Assembly (NCBI RefSeq): GCF_021155775.2
Contig: NC_060233.1
Span: 11,410,782-11,474,781, forward strand
DNA: 64,000 nucleotides
Source of the DNA: Neodiprion pinetum
Taxonomy: Eukaryota; Arthropoda; Insecta; Hymenoptera; Diprionidae
Direction: 5' to 3'
In this document: positions 51,117-62,450 of the stretch, in pieces
Position numbering within the stretch: position 1 is the first letter of the stretch
Layout: each line of letters opens with the position of its first letter
The notes under the pieces: generated by a model
What the model saw: only the letters and a program-made list of their open reading frames with translations
What the model was told of the DNA's origin: nothing
Database searches by the model: none
Program-made: the position numbers and the translations under genes

Positions 51117-54100
51117 ATGGCTGTTTCCGACCCACATGCTGCATTTAACTACCCAACTGATCAGGATAACTATGAAACAAGTGTGCATTCTTATAACCAT
51201 CAAAACCCCGAGGAAACGTGTTCGATAAGTGCGACCGAAGATGAGACGAATGAAAATGCGCTAGAATTGACTAAGAACGAGGAATTGGCAAAATTAAAAG
51301 CGGAGAAAAAAGGGGCTAAGAAAAAACGGCAGAAAGAAAGAAAGAAAGTAGAAAAGGCTAATAACAGTTGCGATGCAGAGAATAAAAACAATATAACGGC
51401 GCAGTCAAAAATAAGTTTGAACTCCGTTTTAAGTTGTAAGACTAGCAAGACTAAAACTGCTGATAATGCATCGAATGAAAAGGTAGAAATTATTGATAAA
51501 GAAGAGGAAGCTGATGACGAATTTTTGGACTTGAATGCTGCGTTTGTTAAAGTCTCTGTAAAGCAGAATAAACATATCACTCTAAACAAACCGACCGTCT
51601 CTAAACCAAACAAAGTTAATCGACCTGAAGCTATTGTGAGTTGATTATTCTATTCATTGATGTACAGTTTTTTCAACAATATTTTGTTGAGATATTTCTC
51701 CTGTTGATAATTTTTCATAGAAAAGTTCTGCCTCGTTGCCCCAGTCCGGTAAACTGGACATGAGCAAAGCAAACCATGATACGGCTGAAATATTGGGCAT
51801 TCAAAGCTGCAAACTTGTTCTTGTCGATAAAGATTTTTATCGAGCAGTTAAGATTCTGACTCAGGCCATTCTCCTTGCTCCAGATGACCCTCGCCATTAT
51901 ATTAATCGCAGCTACTGCTACCTCAGACTTGGTCAATATACTGCGTGAGTATCTGATTATAATATGTCGATAACGTTTCAGCTTTTGCATCAAAGTTTTC
52001 CACGAATAGTGACAAAAATTCTCCGAAAGTTTTCATAATTGTATTCAGAAAGCTTCTCAGAAATATACCTACTATGTTCTTGGACAGTTTTAAAAAAAAT
52101 TCCTCAACATTTCTGGAAAAGATTGATTTATTCTCGTCTTACAAGATAGAAGTCTGGTATTTACATAGCTAGCTGTACACGCACCTGACATTTTAGGGGC
52201 TAACACCACTGTAAAAACAAAAGAACAGCGCTTTTTTGGCCGTTTTTTTTGGGACTGAAAGAAAGATAATAAAATAATAAAATTTTAGGAAGTTATTAAG
52301 CACATATTTAAATATAATACAAAAAATTATTATCAAAAAATTTTCAAAAATGGGGGCACTGGAGCTATCTCTGCAAGACATGTTGAATTCTGCGGCATGC
52401 AGCGTTACTGGTGCAAATTTGAATCTAGAACCAAAAAAAAACTACTTAATCCACACTTATACAACTAGAGACATATGTGGGGATTTTAAAAATATTGAAT
52501 TTTCTGTAATTGTGCGAGTATATGAATGAACATGTTCAATTTTCGACCAAAGAAAGGGCACTTATTTCTTAATAAATAATGTTTAAATTAACTTAGTGAA
52601 CATCTCCTATGTATTTCTATAACTATTAATATATAGATAAGTGATTTTTTGTTTCGAAACTCAAATTTGCACCAGTTACACTGCATATCGCATGTCTCGT
52701 GAGAATGGCTCCAGTGCCACCGTTATTGTATATTTTTTAATAATAATTTTTTCTATTATACTTAAATATTTGCCTAATAACCGCCTCAAATATTATTATC
52801 GTGTTACCTATTCTTCCATCCAAAAAAAATGATTAATGATTTATTACTTCATTTTATTCACAAATGAAATTGCTACAAATCCTCTGATACAGATTTTCAC
52901 ATGAGCTCGTCAGTTGTCAAAAAACATCAAATGTGTAACATCTCTACGAGTTGCAGATGATAAACTCACGATTCTGTAAAGAATACTACCTAGTTTGTAG
53001 AGAATTTGTTTAAGGGGACATACAGACCTTAAGTTGTGACGTGTAATATTATAGAAGACTGCATCGCAAAATGACTTTTATTTCTTTACTTTTTGTGTTC
53101 AAGTATCTTATTGGACAAACTTCCCAAAATATTTTTATCCCCTAATGTATGTTACAACTGCATCCGTTATGTTATTCATAATTTTTATATTTTGATTATC
53201 GATTGTTTTCCAAGGCACTCATTATGGCTGTGTTTTTCGATTTTTAAACAAGAACTAAATTTCTGAATACTATTGGTAGAAACGTGCAGGATAATCAAAT
53301 TTGATAATGTGCGAAGTTGTAAGTTCAGCAGTTGCTGATTGTTAGTAAGCGCAGACGAAATCCTGGCAAATCATAATTTCGAGAGAAACTCTCTTCAAGA
53401 GGTGAGCTTTTTTTTTTGTTTAATTCCATGTATTATGAACGCACGCTTTCTAGAACGCTTCAGCAGTATACATTACTTTCTGGTACTAGATACTTCATTG
53501 GTAACAAATCGTTTGTACCGTCTTTCCATATTTCAAGCCTCTCATAAAACTTCCATGTTTCAACGTTTTTTTTTTTTCTGCATCAAAGGGGTTCGATCAG
53601 CTTCAGTTACAATCAGGAACTTTCATGCAACAAATTATCTCTGTTTCATATCTGCATAAAGTAAATTATTTCAAAATAATTCAGTAATATTTTTTTAATT
53701 CCGTTAAGACGTATGCTTGTAAAAGTTTTATGTAATTGAATTTAGGTGTTTTCGATATATATTTATAGTCACGCAGTAGCACAAGTGACGTCACACAGTA
53801 CTCTTTGTTTGAATAATAAACGAAGCAATATTCCCAAATTATTTTACCCCAAATTACTAAAATATACGATCAAAAAATTTCATAAAACATTCCAATCTTG
53901 AAACCTCTGTCTTAAAGGAGGACGAAGTTAGTAACATTATTGTAACGATGCATGTTTAGGAAAAATCGTTACTTCGCACCTTATATATGTCTGAAATTTA
54001 GTAAATCGTGATAAGCAAAACATGATCTTATTTTTAAATCCGACTCCTTGAAAGTTGTTCTAAAATTGTGCAATAATGATTTTTTCCGTGATGTTTTGTT

Positions 54101-56978
54101 ACGTTGATGTTACTTACCAGTCTTATCAGTTTGGTAAAATCTCTACCGAAGTCTATTATAATTATCATGCATCAGGATGTGGTTGCTAATCAGTGTATGA
54201 CTAATAAAGAGCTTAGCAGTTTTCAATTCTAAAATTAAACATCTACAATGACTCAAGAGCATGGTCATCCACACGAGTCGTGCCTTTTAAGTCAAAAGTC
54301 AGGAAAGAAAAACCATTTGTAAAATCTTCAGCAATGTTGTTTGCACCAAACTGGTAAATACAAAAACAATGGTATCACTAGGACACAACGGAAATGAATC
54401 TGTACAAATTTTCGAAAATGTTTATTATTAATCAGGATGTTCAAAATGATCCAACTCAGGTATTTTTTTATCCAGTTTTAATGTTTCAAGGCTCATTCTA
54501 CTCCCTGCTGTCTCAGTCCCCACCAATTTTATGAAGACCATTCGAGAAATCTTCCATTATTCCATAGCTGAAACGAGCAAATTTAGTTGCTGATAAACAT
54601 CTACTGTACCATACTTACAGAAATATATTATTATTCGTTACAGAGATAAATTTTTTCCAGTTTTTTTCAGGTAATATCTGAAAATCTGTATTGGGAATAA
54701 AATAAGCACAATAACATTGGATTCGAATAAGAAAACACCAAAGCTTAATCAATTTGACTGATTTTGGTATAAAACCTATTAGTGAAATTGTTAATATCTT
54801 AGCATGTGTTATTCGATTTTGCTCAGAATTATTTTCACTACATAATAGTGATGTTGTTTCATTCGCGATCACAATGACTGGCACAAATAACATTGCTGAA
54901 GATGTGATGTCTTTTTTTTTTCTTTTCTGAACTTCTTATTTAAACGATACAGCGCATTCATCTTTAGGTCCATTTCTACACAATTGGGACAAAAATTGAC
55001 CTGCATTTTGAACAATAAAGTATCATCTGGCCTTGATGAAAATATATTCTCTATTGATGAGTAGAGTCGGCTCCCCATTTATAAAGCCTCTACCGTTTAC
55101 GAATTACCTTGTCACTGTAATATAACGGAACATATTGTTTATTATTTTATGGCTCAGTACCAAAACCATCACTTACAAATTGTTCAATATTTGCAGTCTT
55201 TCTGAAATTGAATAATATCATTTACAGAGCACTGAACGACGTTCAATTTGTGAAAAAGAATGCGCGGACAATGGAACAATCTATAAAGGCTCTTGCCCGC
55301 GAAGGGCAAGCCTTGCGTGGACTAAAAGTAAGCTGTAATAAATGCTTGGATTTGATTTACGAAACAAAACATTGTACAAAAATTACCATTTTGCAATTTA
55401 CGAATGACTTTGAATGGCTTGAGTTTCCAAAATATGAATAAGTTTTGCTTTATTATGGTTCACTGAATTCCAGGCAATTCTAAAGTTACAGAATAACGGT
55501 TTTTCCTAAAAACGCATCGTTAACATAATGTTACGATCTCCAATTTCATATTAAATCTGTTTTCTTATTGCGTGTTAATTTCTCTTTTTCGTAGCAATAC
55601 CATGAAGCAGAGAAGTGTTTTGAAGAATTATTGAAGCTAGATCAACGAATTGACTGGGTACTCGGAGAATTGGTTCTGGTACGGTTGATGCAACTTACAA
55701 GTATGGGTTTTTCTAAAATGGACTCTCTTAAGGCTCTGAAACAATGTTCATCTGTTACTGTGAGTAGATGATATTTATCAAAGTAAGGATTTTTCTGTTT
55801 TTTTTTTTTTTTTTTTTCATAATTTCGTTGTAACCAGCGTTGTTTTTTTTTTCTTTGGTTTTTTCTTTTTTCATTGATTTATCTCCTATCGATCCAAGGA
55901 TGCAGTGACATTGTTGACATCAGGAAATATAAGTAGTTCAGAATTAGAGAGTAATATTAATACGCCCGAGATCCAAAATTGCGATGGCGACGAAGTTTAT
56001 TTTTCTGACGACGAATCAAGTAGCACAATTTTATTATCCAAACTGATATCTGATATATCATACGAATCTAGTTATTATAAAAATCTACGATCCCAACCAT
56101 TTTCCTCCTCTAAGTGAGTATTGCTTTCTAATTCATTGTTTCTCTTTTTCTTTTTTCTTTTTTTTTTTTTGCTTTTTTTTTTTAATTCTTAATTTGTATT
56201 TTTGTTTTGTTACCTTGCAATTTTGTTTAGGGCCCAAGAGTTTTGTAGCAGCTTGGAAAGATCTTTGAAGAGTAGCATTTCTATGGAATCCCTTCAGCGA
56301 ACCAATGACAATGATCAGTGGGAAGTTCAGGGTAACTCAAAATCACTAATGAGCACTTATAAACCTCAAAAACCAAAAGTTATAGCAAATGACAGCAGTA
56401 CCATTTGGGTTGGCAATATCGAAAAGAATGTTACAGACCTTAAATTACGGGAATTATTTTCAAGGCAAGTAATTTTTCTTTCAGCCTAGGGCTGTGCGAT
56501 TAATTGGTTACTCGTAGACTTCAGTGATTTGTTTTACGAGTTCATCAATGAATCAATTAATTGAAAGAGAACTATTTCAAAAAGACAGTTGATTAATTAA
56601 TTTATTGAGCAAATGGTTACTTGAAAGACCAATACACTGATTAATCGGAGGAACGATTAATCGAATTTCCATTGTTCGATAACCTAACCATCGATGGAAA
56701 AAAACAATCATTTGAACTCTTCGATTACTTGATTAAATACACAGCCGTAATTCTTACTAAACTGCAACTCATCACATTATTAATCTGTTTATCGAATTTT
56801 TTATTCTAGATTTGGCTCTATAAATTACATTCGAAGATTCCCGGATAAACGTTTCGTGTTCATTGATTTCAAGAGTAAAAAAGCTGCAACGAAAGCATTA
56901 AATAGCATGATAAATTTTCAAGTCAACGGGATACAATTACCAGTGAAACCATCCACAGGTTCTCTGACAAATAAATGA
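51117..56978 (+). CDS. TPR and RRM domain protein (TTC31-like)
   Basis: Seven exons join in frame: 51117-51635, 51721-51944, 55228-55327, 55595-55759, 55899-56113, 56231-56464, 56810-56978; the product is 541 residues. The N-terminal third is acidic, then strongly basic (KAEKKGAKKKRQKERKK, about residues 57-80). Two to three tetratricopeptide-type helical pairs follow (about 185-300; DKDFYRAVKILTQAILLAPD...INRSYCYLRLGQY, then QYHEAEKCFEELLKLD). A serine-rich linker leads to an RNA recognition motif at about 460-535 with RNP2 IWVGNI and RNP1 RFVFIDFK. The basic-plus-TPR layout suggests TTC31, but the RRM makes this tentative. Exon 6 ends in a GC donor (AG/GCAAGT), giving a GC-AG intron. An AATAAA overlaps the codons before the stop. 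Intron 2 is 3.3 kb and full of repeats. A partial copy lies at 62451-64000. Confidence 0.85.
52241..52832. mobile_element. Foldback element in intron 2 of the TPR-RRM gene
   Basis: Two arms of about 200 bases, 52241-52453 and 52634-52832, are reverse complements with moderate divergence. For example GGCACTGGAGCTATCTCTG faces the complement of GAGAATGGCTCCAGTGCC, and ACTGGTGCAAATTTGA faces TCAAATTTGCACCAGT. A 180-base spacer separates them, and there is no coding capacity. Confidence 0.75.
53930..54150 (+). repeat. Family B dispersed repeat, copy 2
   Basis: In intron 2 of the TPR-RRM gene. AGTAACATTATTGTAACGATG, TTTAGGAAAAATCGTTACTT and ATTTAGTAAATCGTGATAAG align with the copies at 37370 and, inverted, 55345. 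Confidence 0.5.
54324..54904. mobile_element. Family A inverted-repeat element, most complete copy
   Basis: The ends are ATCTTCAGCAATGTTGTTTG and the inverted CAAATAACATTGCTGAAGAT, nearly perfect over 24 bases. Inverted similarity continues inward through the AATGAATCTG/CAGAATTATT region. It is 581 bp long and non-coding, in intron 2 of the TPR-RRM gene. Confidence 0.7.
55345..55545 (-). repeat. Family B dispersed repeat, copy 3
   Basis: In intron 3 of the TPR-RRM gene, opposite in orientation to copy 2. Its complement contains CGTAACATTATGTTAACGATG and TTTTTAGGAAAAACCGTTATTC. It starts just after exon 3. Confidence 0.5.
56487..56749. mobile_element. hAT-like MITE in intron 6 of the TPR-RRM gene
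   Basis: Begins TAGGGCTGTGCGATTAAT and ends with the inverted CACAGCCGTA. It is 263 bp with many GATTAAT/ATTAATC words and no ORF. The same insertion sits at the equivalent place in the duplicated copy (63330-63592). Confidence 0.55.
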
Positions 56979-57378
56979 GGAATGCATTTATTATTATATC
57001 AATAACGGGATTTACATTCAATTTAAATATTTCATATTCAGCATATACGGCACCTGATTTGGAATGCGAAATCTGGGGGAAAAAAAACTGATTTTATTTT
57101 TAATATTTGTATGTTTACGTTGTACGATGTCAAATCAAGTTTTCGTATGATGACGTGTGACATTTTTAATTCATTATACATATTCATATTTTCAGCCAAT
57201 ACTGCAGAAGGAATTTATCAAATATATTACAGCCTTCTCAGTTTAATAGGTTTTCATGGTTTGTTTTATTTTTATTCTACTTTTCTTACTTATTTGACTT
57301 AGATTATTTGGATTGCTTGAAAATAAGTAAAAACTGTTACTTCGAGTAATTGTATGAAAAAGAAACAGCACTCTGATA

Positions 57379-57658
57379 TAGGGATGTGCCGGATATCCGT
57401 TAACCATCCGGTATCCGGCCGGATTATCGGATAGCAATAATCTGTTCAGAAGATGATTATACTATTACTCAAGATGATAGGAATGGAAAAAAATTAAAGT
57501 GGACAAAACTGAAATAAGTAGGAAATGAAGATTCTCAGTTTCACACTTCAGTTTAGGTAACCTTACTTTAAAATCCAGAATTTGGCGATTTTCTCGTACC
57601 AGATACCGGATATCCGGTATCCCGGAAGAAAAACAAATCGCTATCCGGCACATCCCTA
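57379..57658. mobile_element. hAT-like MITE with CCGGAT repeats
   Basis: The terminal inverted repeats TAGGGATGTGCCGGATA and TATCCGGCACATCCCTA (with one interruption) bound 280 bp. Inside each end there are further ATCCGG/CCGGAT words. It lies 400 bp past the TPR-RRM stop codon, and no clear 8-bp target duplication is seen. Confidence 0.7.
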
Positions 57659-58336
57659 CTCAAAAGTCTGACTATGGATAAAAATATGAAGGAACAGTTT
57701 CAGTATTTCAAATATTTGAAAATCAACTTGTATCTTATACGTGCCGCACGAAAATTTTCAAATATCATCTAGAACACACAAGATTTCCCTTACGATGTGA
57801 TATTATCATTATAAATTTTATACTTGAAGTGGTATTTTATAAGCTGTAATATAAATGGAAATAAGAACAGTTATCTTTTGCATAATTTATTTCAGAACTT
57901 CCTAGAATACTGTAAACAATACTTTTTACAAAGTAGAAGCTTACAGAAAAAATGGCAGTTATTACTCTCAACAACGCGTATGAAGATAAGAAATCGAAAT
58001 ATTGTATGACATCATTTATTGATTCAGATATATATTGGTAATTCAATAAGTCTGAATCTTCTTTAAAAATATACGTTTTATCAATTGACTCATTCGCAGA
58101 ATAATCAACCGGAAATTCCATGAAATACACGATACATTTGCAAATTCTGCAGTAAAAATATCCTGACAAGTCATTCTTATCAATATTTCTTTGTTGATCC
58201 TGGTGCTTGGGTCCGTGGTAAGGGGTTGAAATGCTTTGGCCGTGTCTGAAAGGTAGAAAATTAATAATATATAGATAATTCCGTGCAAGGCAAGTAGCAA
58301 CATTCCTACTTTTAAAACTTGAAGGATATGCGACAC

Positions 58337-59333
58337 TCATGAGACAAAGCTTTGAATTTTTGGACAGAAAGGTGCATAAAATTGCTGTTGTAAATCGTAC
58401 TGGATTATTGGGTGCATGTTTACTTTTTTTACTGCTGGTTTTTTACAAACTGCTGTGAAGTGATTTTGCATTGCACAATTCTCACATTGCTGTCCCCATG
58501 CAGGGCACCGCCCCGGCTCATGGCACGTATTGCAATTAGCGCAGTTCGACGTTTTGTTATTTAGATAATTATCCGCCGCATTGTGAGATGGTTTTTGCTG
58601 AAGTTCTTTAGACATACTCAATTTGGAAATTGATTCATTTTGTTCCCACATCTCGACGGCTCGGCTAAGGGACAAATCTTTTTCCTCCAAAAAAATTTTC
58701 CTCAGTTCCTTGTTCTTCACATCTGATATAATTTTGTCTCTTATCAGGCTTTCTGTTAAACCACCAAAGTTGCAAGTACTTGCTTTTTTCTGTAATCATG
58801 AAATACAAGTTTTACAATTAGCTTTTAAAAGGCGTCGAGTTTTTCTGTTTGACCCACAAACTCAGCAAACCATATTTCGAAGAAATTATTCAACTACAGA
58901 ACAGGAAGGTTCAAGATCACCTGAAGTGCTCAGCTAAGTGTAACTGTTTATTCGTTCTCCCAAACGATTCTTTGTAACGTACCTTCAAAGTTTGCACGTA
59001 GTGTGGGATGGTCTCTGACTGTTGTCTTACGCTCGAAAAAAAGATATACCGCTCGTGCACCTCAGTTTTTCTTGGTGAAAAGTGATCTTCGAATTTTTCT
59101 ATAAGTATTTCCACATTTTCCTCATCGTCCGGATCGTCGAAAGTAAAGTTTTTAAAAACTGTCATGCCGACAGGACCGATCAAATTCAAAAGAATGTTGG
59201 CCCTCACATCTGTTGGCTTATTAGCGATGCCTGAAGCTTTCAGAAATATAAGAAACTGCCGTTTCCAGTCTTTCCAGTTTTCATCCATTGCACCTCCGGA
59301 ACTCAATGCCGGCGGTGGTCGTGCATGTTCCAT
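58337..59333 (-). CDS. Gag-like protein of LTR-retrotransposon origin, with an intron
   Basis: Two open blocks are typical of insect Ty3/gypsy-type gag. Block 1 (59333-58983) starts at an ATG and carries the capsid-like NWKDWKRQF and FEDHFSPRK region. Block 2 (58789-58337) carries SLIRDKIISD and a cysteine-rich nucleocapsid part (C-x2-C-x2-CHEPGRCPAWG, then C-x2-C-x3-NHF-x3-C). The blocks are separated by 193 bases bounded by a good donor (AAG/GTACGT) and acceptor (GATTACAG), in phase 0. Removing that stretch would give the spacing usual in gag proteins. There is no protease, reverse transcriptase, integrase or LTR nearby. It could be a captured host gene or a solo fragment with a fortuitous intron-like gap. 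The first zinc knuckle looks degenerate. Confidence 0.65.
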
Positions 59334-61457
59334 TTCTCAACTATTACCTCTCTGGTAAGAAAGATGATGACAAGCTCTACAAATTTTTATACTCAGTACA
59401 GTGATTTTAAACCATTGCTTGTCGCGAAATGGTAATGGCCAATTTTATTCAGTATTTTTCGTCTAATTTAGAGAAACTAAATCCCAATTATTAGTCTTCA
59501 GTTCAAAAGAATTTGTTCGCATGTAAGTTATATGAAAAAACATTCTGGGCGATCTCATCCTCAGAGGATTCAAAGAAAGCATTAAAATTCTTTAGTTATT
59601 TGCCAATTTCTCAGTTGACTTAAAAAATACTAAATTCCGAAGGAATATCCTCTTTATTGCTGAAATTTTATTTCGGTACTCTAGAAACGTATATTTTTTT
59701 ACAATAACCATAGCTTATTTATTAATATTACATACATTTGGAAATATGAATTTTAAAAAATATTTCACAAACATATCAGACATATTAATAAAAATGTTCA
59801 ATTTTGAAGAATATTATGAATAAATTTTCCACAAATATTTCTTGAAAAAATTCAAAAAATTATTCAAAAGCAACTTGTCAGAATGTTCAGAAACATATTT
59901 GTTTTCAATAATTTAAAAACAGCTGCCTGTGTCAATAGCAGCCTAATAGCAGCCCATGTAAGCTGTCTAATGTCTCAGTAATTAGAGGTGCCAACAAAAC
60001 CGCAATATATATCAGGATTTTTATTCGTCATTCCGAAACAGCAATCTACTGCACAAACAGTTCCTATGAACAAAAATTACCTTCAATTGATGAATCAAGC
60101 TGAGTTATTCCTTTGCTGTGTACACGCTTCTGCCGCCACAAGCGATGTCATCAAACACAAATTGACGACTGTGCATCCCACAAAGAGAGTCAAGTAACAA
60201 TGCTATCACGTCAGTACAGGGGGTTTCCCCTTCTCGTATTGGTAAGGACTGCGACTCAAGCGACATCTAATGTTTACATTAAATCATGCTCGAAAATTGT
60301 GGGATATACGTAAGATATGTGTAAAAAATCAAAAGCCGCTATAAAAAAATTGCTTAAAAATTTATAAGCATTGTAAATAAAAAATTTGATAGTATTCCTG
60401 AAGGAAAAAATTTTGTAGAACTTTTCATGATGAATAAAGTAAGTATAAAAATTGAAATAAATATCAAATACTATTATTTTAGCATGGGGTGACGTTAACC
60501 GATAAAATCCAAACGAATAATACGTGACAGATACAATACAAACATCAGAATAATAGTAAAATCATTTTTGCAACACCCGCATGGAAAGTCCATTTTCATG
60601 CACCATTTTCACGCACCGAAATTAGTCTTTTATACACATGTGCGGGAAAAACTTTCGCGAATTGCTAGCGGTGTGAGAAAAAAATCTTCGCACATTGCCG
60701 GCGGTATAAGATAAACCTTCGCACGTTGCTAACGGTCTGCGAAAAAGACGGTCGCGCTTTTATCTACAGTTGCGCATTTTGCAAACAGCTGCACTAGCGC
60801 CACCAATGGAATAGTTTGTCACTCTATGCCGTGCTCGACATCGTCACTGAACAGACATCGTGCCGTGGTTTCGTGTGAATATAATCGTGTATGTCGTACT
60901 TTCCAATACAGGTGTAGCAAAAAATAGAGTTCGATGCACGCGCGAAAGTTGACGATGCCTATCTCGCGTGAATGCGCCACACTCGCCCTTCCACTCGTCT
61001 ACGGTTCGTCTCCGGGTTCGTGCTGCGCCTTCACGCTCGTGCGGGCATTGCCACCTTCGCGCACTAGTATCGAAAAACACTATTTGAAAATACTTCATAT
61101 TGTGTAAAACTAATATTGCGCGATATGTTTGATTATATATCGGACATTCTTTTACAACCAAACACCTTTGTGACCGACGCATTTTTTATTTACCTGAAAT
61201 TTTTTTTGACGGGTTCTATATCGAAAAAATAGCGATATGTATTCGAGGATTTTTTTATTTCACATATTTCGTAAAGTAGAGGGGATCGAAAATTTGATAA
61301 ATTGGTGTTTTTTGGCTTGGAAGACTCACTTTCAAAAATTCATAACACCGGTTCTATTTGAGCTGGAAAGTTCGTTTTTTACATCTCAAAGCCAATAAAA
61401 TGAATTTTATTACAACGATTTTTTCATCAACGATTATTCCCAAATTTATACTGTTAT
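59334..61457. other. Unassigned repeat-rich interval
   Basis: No supported gene. The stretch 59460-59900 is AT-rich. The stretch 60600-61080 is unusually rich in CpG for this window and contains a short tandem repeat. A 112-codon arginine-rich minus-strand open stretch (60844-61182) appears only because of that base composition and has no recognisable domain. Confidence 0.4.
60652..60748 (+). repeat. Three tandem copies of a ~32-bp CpG-rich unit
   Basis: Units start at about 60652, 60685 and 60717. Each reads roughly CTTCGCACATTGCTAGCGGT followed by a purine-rich GAGAAAAA-type tail, with about 20 percent divergence between units. Confidence 0.7.
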
Positions 61458-62450
61458 AAACAATTAATATGTTTCAATCGATTTTTAACAGTTGCCCCAA
61501 CCTCGTAGCGAGTTCTTAGCACAACCATCGTATTCTACGTCAAATTTTTTATCCATAAAGTATTTTTAATTGATGGAGAAATTATTATTACTGTAGGAAA
61601 AGAATTAATTTATCTACCGCGGCACGTCACGTCGGCGCGCGGGGAATTCCAATGCACGCCCTTTTATCTTGCCTCGTATCCGTTTCCTCTGTAATATAAA
61701 TGATTACTCTGTATTTTTAACTGAATATTATTATTCATTAGCATATAAGACTTTATAAAAAATTTAACAAAAAAATAATAAAATAAAAAATATCATTGTG
61801 GCAAATAAAAAATTAATTTACCAAGATTTTAATACATTAATATTAGTTATTAAACACCGCGTTCTGCATTACTTCACACAATATTTACATTCACTTTTAA
61901 TATGTATAGTATTATTCGTTTAAAAATTTGCACAATCGTTTTTTTTTATGGACACAATGAGAATTGCTTTGCTTCCAATTCTTCAGGAAAGGTTGGAATC
62001 ACACAAATTTTCAAGAATAAATGTAAATATTGTAAGACGTACTGCAGGACGAGGTACTTATTAACTAAAAATCATGTATTGAAATCTTGATAAATTGATT
62101 TTTTATTTCACACAATAATATCTTGTATTTGATTATTTTTTTGTTACATTTTTTATAAAGTCTTATTTGCTGTTGAATATTATTATTCAATTGAGAATAT
62201 ACAGTCATCATTTATATTACAGAGGAAAAAGATACGAGGCAAGATAATGAGGCGTGCAATGGAATTACCCGCACGCCGACGTGACGTGCCGCGGTAGATA
62301 AATTAATTCTTTTCCTACAGTAATAATAATTTCTGCATCAATTAAAAATACGTTATGGATAAAAAAATTTCACGTAGAATACGATAGTTGTGCTAAGAAC
62401 TGCTATGAGGTTGGGGCAATTGTTAAAAATCGATTGAAACATATTAATTT
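61458..62450. mobile_element. Near-palindromic foldback element at the duplication breakpoint
   Basis: Two arms of about 430 bases (61458-61895 and about 62015-62450) are reverse complements at roughly 90 percent identity by eye, with a spacer of about 120 bases. Matching words include ATTAATATGTTTCAATCG at the outer end, CTACCGCGGCACGTCACGTC in the middle and AAGACTTTATAAAAAAT further in. No transposase is encoded. The outer end of the right arm touches the first base of the duplicated gene segment. Confidence 0.8.

Noticed and set aside
57837..58340. 167-codon minus-strand open stretch next to the gag-like ORF
   Set aside because: Not similar to protease, RT or integrase, and it has low-complexity AT-driven composition.
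58790..58982. Reading the gap in the gag-like ORF as a simple frameshift decay
   Set aside because: The gap has matching splice signals and phase, and both flanking blocks keep the expected family motifs, so an intron explains it better, although this is unproven.
60844..61182. Arginine-rich 112-codon minus-strand open stretch
   Set aside because: It follows from high CpG composition; no domain, no splice-compatible partner exon.
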